Below are positions 34,244 through 43,727 of a DNA stretch of 64,000 bases, in pieces. The position numbers were made by a program, and so were the translations under genes. The stretch comes from Patiriisocius_A hiemis (GTDB lineage Bacteria; Bacteroidota; Bacteroidia; Flavobacteriales; Flavobacteriaceae): assembly GCF_031846325.1 (NCBI RefSeq), contig NZ_JAVRHZ010000004.1:149599-213598 (forward strand), written 5' to 3'. The notes under the pieces are model-generated. The model was not told the DNA's origin and did no database searches. It saw only the letters and a list, made by a program, of their open reading frames with translations. How positions within the stretch are numbered: the first letter of the stretch is position 1; the number at the start of each line of letters is the position of its first letter.

Positions 34244-36016
34244 ATGAAAAATATTAAAAACCTTTTAATTTTCTCATCCTTTGTAATGGTACTACTTTTC
34301 TCAGCATGTACAACAGATGATGTGGATCCTCAAGAACAACCTACGGGAGAAGTAATAAACTCAGACTCTCCATTAGCAAATTTATTAATTAGAAGCTCAC
34401 AAAGTGGAAATACTAGTGATAATATAATTGATGGTAACTCTTGCACAACAGTTGTTTATCCAGTAACAGTTTTTGCCAATGGACAAAAAGTTATTGTCGA
34501 AAGTGAAGCAGACTTAGCAATTATTCAAGATATATTTGATCAATTTCCTAATGATACAGATACACTTGAAATTGTATATCCTTTTACAGTACTATTAGAA
34601 GACTTTACTGAATTAACCTTAAACTCCGAAGCAGACCTTCAAGCACTAATAGATGCTTGCTCTGGTAATGATGATCCTATAGAGTGTGTTGACTTTGTGT
34701 ACCCAATTACATTTTTTGTTTTTGATGCAAACCAAAATCAAACAGATACAGTAACTGTTAATAGTGATGTTGAACTCTTTTTATTTTTAACAGGACTAAG
34801 CAGCGATACAACGGTAAGCATTAGTTTTCCTATTTCAGTAATCTTAAATGATGGTAATACAGTAGAAGTAAATAATAATCAAGAATTACAAGATATAATT
34901 GCAAACTGTACAAATACTAACGACGACCCTGTAGACACTACAGCTTTTGAAGAAAACCTAACTACGGGTGTTTGGTATATAACATACTATTTTGACGATT
35001 TTGATGAAACTAGCGACTTTGCTGGCTATGAGTTTGCTTTTAGCACAAACAATACAGCTCAAGCAACCAATGGCTCAAATACTGTAGATGGAACTTGGAA
35101 TTTAACCTCAAGTAGTACTCCAGATTTAGATTTATTCTTTGGAGAAAATGATCCTTTTGATGAGTTAGATGAAGATTGGGATATTATTGAAGCTAATGAG
35201 AATATAATTCGACTTAAAGATATAAGTGGTGGTGACGGTAGTACAGATTTCCTAACTTTTGAGCGAACTCCAAACAATACTGGAAATAATGAAACTTTAA
35301 ATCAATTTATTGATAACTTAATTACAGACCCATGGTTCATAACGCTTTACGATGACGATGGTGACGATGAGACTTGTGACTATGCTGCATACCAATTTAA
35401 TTTTGACGCAAATGGAACTACAACTGCAACTAGTGATTCAAATACTGTTAATGGTTTTTGGTCCGCGCAAGCATCTAGTAGTGGGATTGACCTAATTTTA
35501 AATTATAATTTCACTAATGGAGATGATCCTTTTGAAGACTTAAATGATGACTGGGATGTTATAGAATTTGATGGTCAAATCATTCGCCTTACAGATGTTA
35601 GTGGAGGTAATGGAGGAACAGACTTCTTAAACTTTGGTAGAGAACCTGCACCTAATTGTGATGGAGGGAATTCTGCACAAGAATTAACAAACATTATGCA
35701 AGATGGACAATGGCTTGTAGCTAGTTATATTGATGATGGCGATGACGAAACAGGAGACTATACAGGTTATACATTAACTTTTAATACAGATGGAACTGTA
35801 GTTGCAACAAATGGATCAAATACTATTAATGGTACTTGGAGTATCACAGGAGGTTCTAGTGATTTAGACTTTAACATGGATTTTGGCGCAAATTTCCCTT
35901 TTGATGAATTTAATGACGACTGGGATGTGCAAAACTTTATCACTACAAGAGTAGAACTACAAGATATTAGTGGTGGTAATGGAAACACAGACACACTAGT
36001 ATTTGAAAAATTATAG
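34244..36016 (+). CDS. Repeat lipoprotein of the ECF unit (3)
   Basis: A 590-residue paralog of the 31834 gene with the same plan: lipobox (VMVLLFSACTTDD), two Cys-bounded units, three acidic repeats. The first repeat is nearly identical to the first repeat of the 31834 protein (about 8 changes in about 117 residues by my count). Its second and third repeats are much more diverged, a sign of local gene conversion or recent exchange. Located after its own ECF-type site. Function unknown; the predicted site is the outer-membrane surface or periplasm. Confidence 0.78.
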   Translation: MKNIKNLLIFSSFVMVLLFSACTTDDVDPQEQPTGEVINSDSPLANLLIRSSQSGNTSDNIIDGNSCTTVVYPVTVFANGQKVIVESEADLAIIQDIFDQFPNDTDTLEIVYPFTVLLEDFTELTLNSEADLQALIDACSGNDDPIECVDFVYPITFFVFDANQNQTDTVTVNSDVELFLFLTGLSSDTTVSISFPISVILNDGNTVEVNNNQELQDIIANCTNTNDDPVDTTAFEENLTTGVWYITYYFDDFDETSDFAGYEFAFSTNNTAQATNGSNTVDGTWNLTSSSTPDLDLFFGENDPFDELDEDWDIIEANENIIRLKDISGGDGSTDFLTFERTPNNTGNNETLNQFIDNLITDPWFITLYDDDGDDETCDYAAYQFNFDANGTTTATSDSNTVNGFWSAQASSSGIDLILNYNFTNGDDPFEDLNDDWDVIEFDGQIIRLTDVSGGNGGTDFLNFGREPAPNCDGGNSAQELTNIMQDGQWLVASYIDDGDDETGDYTGYTLTFNTDGTVVATNGSNTINGTWSITGGSSDLDFNMDFGANFPFDEFNDDWDVQNFITTRVELQDISGGNGNTDTLVFEKL

Positions 36017-36073
36017 ATGATTATTTGGTTGGTTAGTGTAAGTGGGTAAAATCACTTTTTTGCCCCTTAAAAG

Positions 36074-36105
36074 AAAGTCCGCTTTGAAAATTCAAAGCGG
36101 ACTTT
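36074..36105. terminator. Bidirectional terminator between convergent genes
   Basis: AAAGTCCGCTTTGAA, AA, TTCAAAGCGGACTTT: a 15-bp perfect stem followed by T-rich sequence. It serves the rightward lipoprotein gene and the leftward gene ending at 36110. Confidence 0.87.
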
Positions 36106-36109
36106 TAAT

Positions 36110-36514
36110 TTATTTAAGACTACAAAGTTCCTTAAGTAAATGTTCTAATTCTTTTCTTTTTTCTGAAGGTGTTAAAATAATCTTTTTACTTTCTGAAGAA
36201 CTAGAGAATCGTAAAATTGATGTCATCATTCTACGTTGACTGGTTTGTAAATTTGGAGTATTAAAAATGGCATCACACTTTTCAGAAATTTCAGAAAATT
36301 GAGCTTTTGAAATTGAAACATTCTTTTTATTGCCTCCGCTATAAACCCCAGAAGAACTTTCAGAAGGAGTTATAGGTATATATCGTATTTCGGTTTCTGA
36401 AATATAATAACTGTTGTTATTTTGGTCTGTATAGCTATAGTCCATTTGCGGAGTTTTGATGCCACATGAGATAATCGCTATGACAAATAACATGTGGCAG
36501 CAAAATAATTTCAT
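36110..36514 (-). CDS. Small lipoprotein of unknown function
   Basis: A 134-residue predicted lipoprotein (MKLFCCHMLFVIAIISCG, lipobox Cys at 17). The mature part is short, with a Ser/Gly linker and a helical C-terminal half (SKAQFSEISEKCDAIF, EKRKELEHLLKELCSLK). No known family recognised. It follows the M28 peptidase by 1 bp on the same strand and is likely cotranscribed. Confidence 0.65.
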   Translation of the reverse strand: MKLFCCHMLFVIAIISCGIKTPQMDYSYTDQNNNSYYISETEIRYIPITPSESSSGVYSGGNKKNVSISKAQFSEISEKCDAIFNTPNLQTSQRRMMTSILRFSSSSESKKIILTPSEKRKELEHLLKELCSLK

Positions 36515-36515
36515 T

Positions 36516-38015
36516 TTAATTCTTTTTTAATTTGTTATAAAGTTTATCTGAAGCAGCTTCGTATTTATCACCCTTAGTCCATGTAGGTGTTGCAGGATCG
36601 TTTGCAATAGCTCTTCCAGAAGCTACATACGCTTTAAAAAACTTTTCCATATAATCATAATCTATAGAATCTGCTTCATCACCAGGTCTGTGATAATACT
36701 TTGTTACATCACCATTAAAAGCTGTAAAACCTAATGAAAAGGTTGGAGCTGGTATTCCAGCAGCAGCAAAATGTACATTATCACTTCTGTCAAATAATCC
36801 TTGCTCTGGAGCTGGGTCGTCTACCGCTGTTAAACCAAACTGCTTAGCTCCATTTTTAATATGGTTTGCGGCTGTGGTTCTTGGTAGCCCAATAATTGTT
36901 GCGAGTGACGTATCATTATATCCAGCATTATCACTATTAAAACAGTATACCATTTGGTTGAGAGGTAAAACAGGGTTTTCTACATAAAACTTACTTCCTA
37001 AAAGCCCTTTTTCTTCTCCTGTAAAAAGTATAAAAAGTGCAGAACGCTTAGTTGGGTACTTTGCTAGGTTTTCTGCCATACTTAGTACTGTTGTAACACC
37101 TACTGCATTGTCTCTAGCCCCATTATAAATTGCATCTCCTGTTTCATCTGGAGTGCCTATTCCTACATGGTCATAGTGTGCAGAGTAGATAATATATTCG
37201 TTTTTAAGGTTAGGGTCAGTTCCTTCTATAACTCCAATTACATTATTAGAAGTAATAGACTTAACATTTTTTTCTACCATAGATACATCTACGATTACGG
37301 CTCTACTAGTAGCAAGATTTTGAGCCATAACATGCTCTTTGTCAAGTGCCCATATATATACAAATTCAGAACTGTTAGTCATTTCTTTTTTATCATCTAG
37401 CTCTACCAACTCTAGTCTTGGTTCGTTAAAGTTATGAGAGATAAATCCCCATATATTATCCTGGGCATTGAGCAATTCAACAATACCAATGGCTCCATTT
37501 TTCTTTGCTAGTTCTTCTTTTTTAGACCGTAACCCAAAGGCAGCTCTTGCATCCTTAGCATCCTTGCTTCCAGCTTTAATAACCACTATTTTTCCTTTTA
37601 CATCTTGACCTTCATAATCTTCTTCCATCCCGTAACCAGCATAGACAGATTGCTCATTTTGAGCCATTTTTGCAGCTTTTAAAACAACCATTTCTTTTAT
37701 TGTTGTTCCATTTATACTTAGTGAAACTTCTTTTGGAGGACTTGTTTTTTGAAGTGTAACTTCTTGATAATAGGTTCCGGTTTTAGGGTTTGGTTTAACT
37801 CCATAACTACGTAGTGTGTTGGCTAAGTATGATGCAGCAATTTTATTTTCTGGAGTGCCAGTTTCTCTCCCCTTTAATAAATCGTCTGCTAAGAAATAAA
37901 TATGTCCTTTAATTGTTTCTTTATTTACAGTAGCTTCAACTAGTTCTTTTTCAGACTGTGCAAAACCAAAAGCAATACTAAGTAATGCAATACATATTGT
38001 GATGTAGTTTTTCAT
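36516..38015 (-). CDS. Secreted M28-family zinc aminopeptidase
   Basis: A 499-residue exported metallopeptidase (signal ending FGFAQ). The M28 ligand motifs are present: YSAHYDHVG (first His/Asp), ARDNAVGVTTVLSMAENL (bridging Asp), FTGEEKGLLGS (catalytic and ligand Glu), NSDNAGYN (ligand Asp) and YHRPGDEADSIDYDY (last His). A PA-like insertion sits in the first third (VYAGYGMEEDYEGQDVKGKIVVIKAG). It probably removes N-terminal residues from peptides in the periplasm or outside. The next leftward gene upstream, an amidohydrolase, lies 52 bp away, and both are exported hydrolases. Confidence 0.9.
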   Translation of the reverse strand: MKNYITICIALLSIAFGFAQSEKELVEATVNKETIKGHIYFLADDLLKGRETGTPENKIAASYLANTLRSYGVKPNPKTGTYYQEVTLQKTSPPKEVSLSINGTTIKEMVVLKAAKMAQNEQSVYAGYGMEEDYEGQDVKGKIVVIKAGSKDAKDARAAFGLRSKKEELAKKNGAIGIVELLNAQDNIWGFISHNFNEPRLELVELDDKKEMTNSSEFVYIWALDKEHVMAQNLATSRAVIVDVSMVEKNVKSITSNNVIGVIEGTDPNLKNEYIIYSAHYDHVGIGTPDETGDAIYNGARDNAVGVTTVLSMAENLAKYPTKRSALFILFTGEEKGLLGSKFYVENPVLPLNQMVYCFNSDNAGYNDTSLATIIGLPRTTAANHIKNGAKQFGLTAVDDPAPEQGLFDRSDNVHFAAAGIPAPTFSLGFTAFNGDVTKYYHRPGDEADSIDYDYMEKFFKAYVASGRAIANDPATPTWTKGDKYEAASDKLYNKLKKN

Positions 38016-38067
38016 TGTTTTATTTTTTGATTAATGAATTTTTAAAATATAAAGATATACCATTTGA

Positions 38068-39369
38068 CTACTCCTTAAAAACCTTCCCATCTTTCATAAC
38101 AAATTTTATATCCTTAAGGAGGCTTATATTTTCAAGTGGGTTTCCTTCAACAGCAATAATATCTGCAAGTTTATTTTTTTCTATAGAGCCTAGTGTTGGA
38201 GTCATTCCAATTAATTCTGCTGTGGTAACGGTCGCACTTTTAATAGCTTCATTTTCATCCATTCCGTATTGTACCATTAATTCAAATTCACGTGCATTTA
38301 TACCATGTTTGCTTACACCAGAGTCTGTTCCAAAAGCAATAGTGACTCCTCCTTTTAATGCTTTTTTGAAAGATGCTTCAACTACTGGAGCAACTTGTCT
38401 TATTTTTTCAGCAATAGCTGGTGGGATTTTATCGTTTATTGCCAATTCTTCTTTTACTGAAACGCCAGCTAAAAGTGTAGGAACTAGGTAAGCATTTTTT
38501 TCTTTAAAAAGTCTAATCGACTCATCATTTAAATACGATCCGTGTTCTATGGAGTTTACACCTGCACTTAAGGCAGCATTTACACCACCAGAATCGTGTG
38601 CATGTGCAGCTACTTTTCTACCAAGACTCCTAGCGGTTTCAACAATAGCTTTTAACTCGTCGTCTGTTAATTGTTGTCCAACTCCAGCAGCAGTATTACT
38701 TAAAACACCTCCCGTAGCTGTTATTTTAATAACATCTGCACCTCTTTTTACTAAGTCTCTTACAGCTCTTCGACAGTCATCTGCACCATCACAAATACTC
38801 TTGTCAACACCTATCATATGCATAATATCACTATTATATCCATGTGTATCTCCATGTCCTCCAGTTGCCGAGATTGCTCCTGTTGAAGCTAAAATTCTAG
38901 GGCCTTCTACTAGTCCACTACGTATAGCTCTTTTTAATGCGTTCATTACATTAGTATCTCCACCCAAGTTACGTATTGTAGTAAAACCAGCTTGCAAGGT
39001 TCTTTTTGCATAAGGGATGGCTCTGTAGGCATTATCTGCTTCTTCTAATTTTACCCACTCGTATGGATTAGCATTAGGATCTCGTTCTCCAGTAATATGA
39101 GTGTGCATATCCATTAGCCCAGGTAATACAAAATGTTTTTTTAAATCAATAACAACCACTTCTTGAGTTTTATAACCAGCTTGTTCTGCTGTTATAAAGC
39201 CGCTTCGTACTTCTTTAATGGTGTTATTTTCAATAATAATACTCTGGTTTTTAGTAGGGGAAGTACCTGGAACAGCAAGTAACGTTCCAGCATGAATAAT
39301 TTTTACATTTTGTGCCGAAAGCAATACAGTAAAGCAGAATAGAACGATGGTTAAAATATTTTTTTGCAT
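38068..39369 (-). CDS. Secreted metal-dependent amidohydrolase
   Basis: A 433-residue amidohydrolase-superfamily protein with a signal peptide (ending VLLSAQN). Motifs: MDMHTHITGE (metal HxH), VIKITATGGVL (carboxylated-Lys position), HAHDSGGVNAALSAGVNSIEHG (metal His residues) and FGTDSGVSKHG (metal Asp). It is of the imidazolonepropionase / Xaa-Pro dipeptidase-like subgroup common in Bacteroidota, often acting on dipeptides or acylated amino acids. The precise substrate is unknown. Neighbouring M28 peptidase suggests peptide scavenging. Confidence 0.86.
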   Translation of the reverse strand: MQKNILTIVLFCFTVLLSAQNVKIIHAGTLLAVPGTSPTKNQSIIIENNTIKEVRSGFITAEQAGYKTQEVVVIDLKKHFVLPGLMDMHTHITGERDPNANPYEWVKLEEADNAYRAIPYAKRTLQAGFTTIRNLGGDTNVMNALKRAIRSGLVEGPRILASTGAISATGGHGDTHGYNSDIMHMIGVDKSICDGADDCRRAVRDLVKRGADVIKITATGGVLSNTAAGVGQQLTDDELKAIVETARSLGRKVAAHAHDSGGVNAALSAGVNSIEHGSYLNDESIRLFKEKNAYLVPTLLAGVSVKEELAINDKIPPAIAEKIRQVAPVVEASFKKALKGGVTIAFGTDSGVSKHGINAREFELMVQYGMDENEAIKSATVTTAELIGMTPTLGSIEKNKLADIIAVEGNPLENISLLKDIKFVMKDGKVFKE

Positions 39370-39444
39370 GGTCTTTTTGTTTTGTTGATGTGAAGATACT
39401 TAAAACTTCAAACATTTGATTACTTAACTAGGGGCTCATTTTAC

Positions 39445-39475
39445 TTTGTAACTCCCTTGTCAATTAGTATCTTTA
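39445..39475 (+). promoter_or_regulatory. Probable ffh promoter
   Basis: TTTG at 39445-39448, 19 bases, TATCTTTA at 39468-39475: the Bacteroidota -33/-7 pattern with one mismatch in the last base of the -7 box. The ffh ATG is 26 bases further on. Confidence 0.5.
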
Positions 39476-39501
39476 CGCTCTTAAAATTAGTAGTATAATT
39501 T

Positions 39502-40830
39502 ATGTTTGATAATTTAAGTGATAAGCTAGATAAAGCCCTCCACGTTCTTAAAGGGCATGGGAGTATTACAGAAGTTAATGTTGCCGAAACCCTTAAAGAA
39601 GTACGTCGTGCTTTACTAGATGCCGATGTTAACTTCAAAATAGCAAAGGAGTTTACCAATACTGTTAAAGAAAAGGCCCTTGGACAGGATGTATTAACAA
39701 CTCTTCAGCCAGGCCAGTTAATGGTTAAATTGGTGAAAGATGAATTAACTGAATTAATGGGAGGTGAAACTGCCGGTATTAATTTAAGTGGCTCTCCTTC
39801 TATTATTTTAATGTCTGGTTTACAGGGTAGTGGTAAAACTACGTTTTCTGGTAAACTTGCTAATTACTTAAAAACCAAAAAGACAAAAAAACCACTTTTG
39901 GTTGCTTGTGATGTATATCGTCCTGCCGCTATTAACCAGCTACATGTAGTTGGAGACCAGATAAAGGTTGATGTATATAGCGAAGAAGGAAATATGAATC
40001 CTGTTGAAATCGCTACCAATGCTATTGCACATGCCAAACAAAATGGGCATAACGTGGTGATTGTGGATACTGCTGGTCGTTTAGCAGTAGATGAAGAAAT
40101 GATGAACGAAATATCAAACGTTCACAAGGCAATAAATCCGCAAGAAACATTATTTGTTGTGGATTCCATGACGGGACAAGATGCTGTTAATACAGCAAAA
40201 GCATTTAACGATAGACTTAATTTTGAAGGAGTTGTACTCACAAAACTTGATGGTGATACTCGAGGTGGAGCTGCAATTTCTATTAAGAGTGTTGTAGATA
40301 AGCCTATAAAATTTATTGGTACAGGTGAAAAGATGGATGCTATTGATGTATTCCATCCAGCACGTATGGCAGATCGTATTCTTGGAATGGGAGATGTAGT
40401 GTCACTTGTAGAAAGAGCCCAAGAGCAATTTGATGAAGAAGAGGCGAGAAAACTTCAGAAGAAAATAGCGAAGAATCAATTTGGTTTTGATGATTTTATA
40501 AAACAAATTCAGCAAGTAAAAAAGATGGGGTCTATGAAAGATCTCGTTGGAATGATTCCTGGAGCTGGAAAAGCTTTAAAAGGAGTTGATATAGATGATG
40601 ATGCATTTAAAGGGATTGAAGCAATTATACATAGTATGACTCCTCAAGAGCGTACTGAGCCAGCTATAATAAATGGTAGTAGAAAAAAGAGGATTGCTAA
40701 GGGAAGCGGTACAAGTGTTCAAGAAGTAAACCAGTTACTAAAGCAGTTTAATCAAATGAGTAAGATGATGAAGATGATGCAAGGAGGTGGAGGCCGAAAG
40801 ATGATGCAGATGATGAATAAGATGAGGTAA
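39502..40830 (+). CDS. ffh: Signal recognition particle protein
   Basis: The GTPase subunit of SRP, which targets nascent membrane proteins to the Sec translocon. N domain, then the G domain with GLQGSGKTT (106-114), DVYRPAA, DTAGR and TKLDGDTRGGAA. The C-terminal M domain is rich in Met (MSKMMKMMQGGGGRKMMQMMNKMR). At 442 residues it is full length. Confidence 0.97.
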   Translation: MFDNLSDKLDKALHVLKGHGSITEVNVAETLKEVRRALLDADVNFKIAKEFTNTVKEKALGQDVLTTLQPGQLMVKLVKDELTELMGGETAGINLSGSPSIILMSGLQGSGKTTFSGKLANYLKTKKTKKPLLVACDVYRPAAINQLHVVGDQIKVDVYSEEGNMNPVEIATNAIAHAKQNGHNVVIVDTAGRLAVDEEMMNEISNVHKAINPQETLFVVDSMTGQDAVNTAKAFNDRLNFEGVVLTKLDGDTRGGAAISIKSVVDKPIKFIGTGEKMDAIDVFHPARMADRILGMGDVVSLVERAQEQFDEEEARKLQKKIAKNQFGFDDFIKQIQQVKKMGSMKDLVGMIPGAGKALKGVDIDDDAFKGIEAIIHSMTPQERTEPAIINGSRKKRIAKGSGTSVQEVNQLLKQFNQMSKMMKMMQGGGGRKMMQMMNKMR

Positions 40831-40889
40831 TTTAAAGCACAAAGTACATTTAAGATATTTATGATTTAACCACAAACTATAAGCTACTA

Positions 40890-41768
40890 ATGACCATTCT
40901 AGACGGAAAAAAAGTAAGTAACGACATTAAGAACGAAATCAAGGCTGAGGTTGATAAAATGAAAGCCAAAGGTGAGAAAGTTCCGCATCTTGCTGCCGTA
41001 ATTGTAGGTGATGATGGTGCTAGTTTGACGTATGTAGGAAGTAAAGTTAGAGCATGTGAACGCGTTGGTTTTGAATCTACTATGGTGCGTATGCCTAATA
41101 CTACAAGCGAGATTGAATTACTTGACCAAATTGAAGAGCTTAACGAAAATGATGATATAGACGGATTTATTATTCAGTTACCGTTGCCTCCGCAAATAAA
41201 CACACAACGCGTGTTAATGGCTGTAGACCCAAGTAAGGATGTTGATGGATTTCATCCTGAAAACTTTGGGCGTATGGCATTAGACATGAGTACGTTTATC
41301 CCTGCAACTCCTTTTGGTATTTTAGAGTTATTAGAACGTTACGATGTTGATACCAAAGGAAAGCATACAGTAGTAATTGGACGTAGCCATATTGTAGGCC
41401 GTCCTATGAGTATTTTAATGAGTAGAAAAGGGTGGCCAGGAAATAGTACTGTTACTTTAACGCACAGCAATACCAAAAATATTACACAGATTACAAGCCA
41501 AGCAGATATTATTATTTCTGCATTGGGAGTGCCTAACTTCTTAAAAGCCGAAATGGTAAAAGACGATGCCGTTATTATAGATGTAGGTATTACTAGAGTA
41601 GAGGATGATAGTAAAGAAAAAGGCTATGTGATTACTGGCGATGTTGATTTTGAAAATGTAAGCAAAAAAGCAAGTTTTATTACACCTGTTCCTGGTGGTG
41701 TAGGGCCTATGACCATTGCGATGTTACTTAAAAACACATTGTTGGCTAGGGAGCAAAGGAAAGGGTAA
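40890..41768 (+). CDS. folD: Methylenetetrahydrofolate dehydrogenase / cyclohydrolase
   Basis: Bifunctional one-carbon enzyme. Family motifs: YVGSKVRACERVGF (catalytic Lys), GFIIQLPLPPQI, DVDGFHPENFGRM, VVIGRSHIVGRPMSILM (NADP binding) and TPVPGGVGPMTIAMLLKNTL at the end. Length 292 is typical. It follows ffh by 59 bp on the same strand and is convergent with the YkvA-like gene, with only 4 bp between stops. Confidence 0.95.
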   Translation: MTILDGKKVSNDIKNEIKAEVDKMKAKGEKVPHLAAVIVGDDGASLTYVGSKVRACERVGFESTMVRMPNTTSEIELLDQIEELNENDDIDGFIIQLPLPPQINTQRVLMAVDPSKDVDGFHPENFGRMALDMSTFIPATPFGILELLERYDVDTKGKHTVVIGRSHIVGRPMSILMSRKGWPGNSTVTLTHSNTKNITQITSQADIIISALGVPNFLKAEMVKDDAVIIDVGITRVEDDSKEKGYVITGDVDFENVSKKASFITPVPGGVGPMTIAMLLKNTLLAREQRKG

Positions 41769-41772
41769 CTTT

Positions 41773-42174
41773 TTACTCGGAGTCTTCCAATTTCCAATCG
41801 AGATAGGCATCAATATCTTTTGAAATCCATTTAAGCGCTAGTGCAAATACCGAAGCATCATCAAGATACCCTAAGCCTGGAACAAAATCTGGAATTAAAT
41901 CTAAAGGGTTTAAAATATACAGTAACACTACAACAATAGTTGCTATAGTAAACCAAGGAGTTTGTTTGTAAATGCCGTTTTTGGTATCCTTTACCATTTG
42001 TAACATAGCATAGGCAAGATTTCTATACTTTCTAAATAATGGATTGGTTTTTATTTTTTGCAGAATAGATTGCTCGTTTTTTAATACTTTTTCTACATCC
42101 TCATCATCAACCTTAGAGATTTTAGTTTCTAAAAAAGTATCATCTATTTTTTCTAGTATGTTTTTTTGTGACAT
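41773..42174 (-). CDS. YkvA/DUF1232-family membrane protein
   Basis: A 133-residue protein. The C-terminal part has a hydrophobic helix (WFTIATIVVVLLYILNPLDLIPDFVPGLGYLDDASVFALAL) carrying the DUF1232 signature NPLDLIPDxxPxLGYxDD. The N-terminal half is charged and helical. Role unknown in the family at large. Confidence 0.82.
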   Translation of the reverse strand: MSQKNILEKIDDTFLETKISKVDDEDVEKVLKNEQSILQKIKTNPLFRKYRNLAYAMLQMVKDTKNGIYKQTPWFTIATIVVVLLYILNPLDLIPDFVPGLGYLDDASVFALALKWISKDIDAYLDWKLEDSE

Positions 42175-42271
42175 ACCTCCAAAATACTAAAAAGAAAGGC
42201 ACGACTAGTTTAAAATTTTATTAAAAATATGTTTGTTTTGTTATTAGAGATTTCCTTTTTGAAATTTTAAT

Positions 42272-43291
42272 TTATACTCCTTCATCTTTTCCATACTCTT
42301 TTCTATAAATACGTAGTACAATCAAAAATAAGCTGATTAGCAATGGCCCGAAGATAAGGCCAATAAACCCAAATAATGGTACACCAACAATTACACCTAT
42401 TAATGTTATTAGTGGATGCACATTGTCTAGGCGTTTTAGTATGTATAGTCTTATAATATTATCTGTAGAACCAACAATCACTAGTCCATATATTAAGATT
42501 CCCCAAGCCTGAAAAGTATTACCTGAAGAAAGCGTGAGTATAAAAACGGGTAAAATACCAATAAGGGTCCCTACAAATGGTATCATGGAGCCTATAGTGA
42601 CTATAACAAACCAAAAGAAAGGGTCTTCTATTCCAAAAATTAAAAACCCTATTAATGCAATGATTCCTTGTGCAATGGCTACTAAAGGGATACCTAATGC
42701 ATTGGAGCGTACCATAGCATTTACTTCATCACCAATGGTTTTAAGGTTCTCTTTATTAATAGGAATATAATCAAAGAGAGATTCTTTTAGTTCAGATCTA
42801 TTGGTTAACATATAGTAAAGCATAAAATACATTATACCAATCGCTATAAAAATATTGAAGGTGCCACCTGCAAAATTTTGTAAATTATCTGAGAGCCATT
42901 CTGAAATTGCAGAAACATCTATACTTGAAGCTAAGTCAAAACCAATTCTAGATTCTAAAACGCCCAATTGTTGCTTTGTGGCTTTTACTACTTCTTCAGA
43001 GTTTTTAACAGCACTACCAATTTTATTTCCAAGCATAAGTATAACACCAGATACGGGAACTAAAATTCCTAAAAAAGACCCCAGCATTAAAACTCCAGCT
43101 GCAACATCTTGATTCCAGCCTTTTCTGGTAAGTATAACCATCCATTTACGTAGTAAAACATATATAGTAATAGCCCCTAACACTCCAGAAAAATAAGGGA
43201 GCATTTCTCTAAAGATGAGAAAACCAATTATTGCAATGAGTAACAATACAAATAACTGACGTATTATTTTTGGCGAGATGGTGTCTTTCAT
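42272..43291 (-). CDS. AI-2E family permease
   Basis: A 339-residue polytopic membrane protein with about eight hydrophobic segments. The family core is visible in GIPLVAIAQGIIALIGFLIFGIEDPFFWFVIVTIGSMIPFVGTLIGILPV and the C-terminal VHPLITLIGVIVGVPLFGFIGLIFGPLLISLFL. Some relatives export the quorum signal AI-2, and others are Na+/H+ antiporters or of unknown function, so only the family is certain. Leftward, 9 bp downstream of the VOC gene. Confidence 0.85.
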   Translation of the reverse strand: MKDTISPKIIRQLFVLLLIAIIGFLIFREMLPYFSGVLGAITIYVLLRKWMVILTRKGWNQDVAAGVLMLGSFLGILVPVSGVILMLGNKIGSAVKNSEEVVKATKQQLGVLESRIGFDLASSIDVSAISEWLSDNLQNFAGGTFNIFIAIGIMYFMLYYMLTNRSELKESLFDYIPINKENLKTIGDEVNAMVRSNALGIPLVAIAQGIIALIGFLIFGIEDPFFWFVIVTIGSMIPFVGTLIGILPVFILTLSSGNTFQAWGILIYGLVIVGSTDNIIRLYILKRLDNVHPLITLIGVIVGVPLFGFIGLIFGPLLISLFLIVLRIYRKEYGKDEGV

Positions 43292-43300
43292 AGTAGAACG

Positions 43301-43723
43301 TTATTTTGCAAAAAGTTGATCTATATTTTTAAATGCTTTAAATTCTAAAGCATTGCCAGAAGGGTCTTTAAAAAATAGTGTAGCTTGTTCTCCAGCTTCG
43401 CCTTCAAAACGGATGTAAGGCTCAATAATAAATTCTATATTTTTTTGCTTTAATCTTTCAGAAAAACTACGAAACGTATCCATGTCTAACACTACACCAT
43501 AATGAGGAATTGGCACATCCTTTCCGTCAACAGGATTTGAAATATCGTTACCATTTATAGCTTCCTTTAGGTGTATTACTAATTGATGTCCAAAAAAATC
43601 AAAATCTACCCAATTATCACTACTTCTGCCTTCTTTACAACCAAGAACATCTCTGTAAAACGTTCTACACTTGGAAAGATTAGTGACAGGTATAGCTAAG
43701 TGAAAAGGTCTTAGAGAACTCAT
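43301..43723 (-). CDS. VOC-family (glyoxalase/dioxygenase-like) protein
   Basis: A 140-residue protein with two beta-alpha-beta-beta-beta modules. Candidate metal ligands are His8 (PFHLAIPV), His69/75-type residues around IPHYGVVLDM, and Glu near LFFKDPSGNALEFKAF. The family holds glyoxalases, dioxygenases and resistance proteins; no specific substrate is evident. It forms a leftward run with the permease and two lipoprotein-type genes. Confidence 0.78.
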   Translation of the reverse strand: MSSLRPFHLAIPVTNLSKCRTFYRDVLGCKEGRSSDNWVDFDFFGHQLVIHLKEAINGNDISNPVDGKDVPIPHYGVVLDMDTFRSFSERLKQKNIEFIIEPYIRFEGEAGEQATLFFKDPSGNALEFKAFKNIDQLFAK

Positions 43724-43727
43724 GTTT

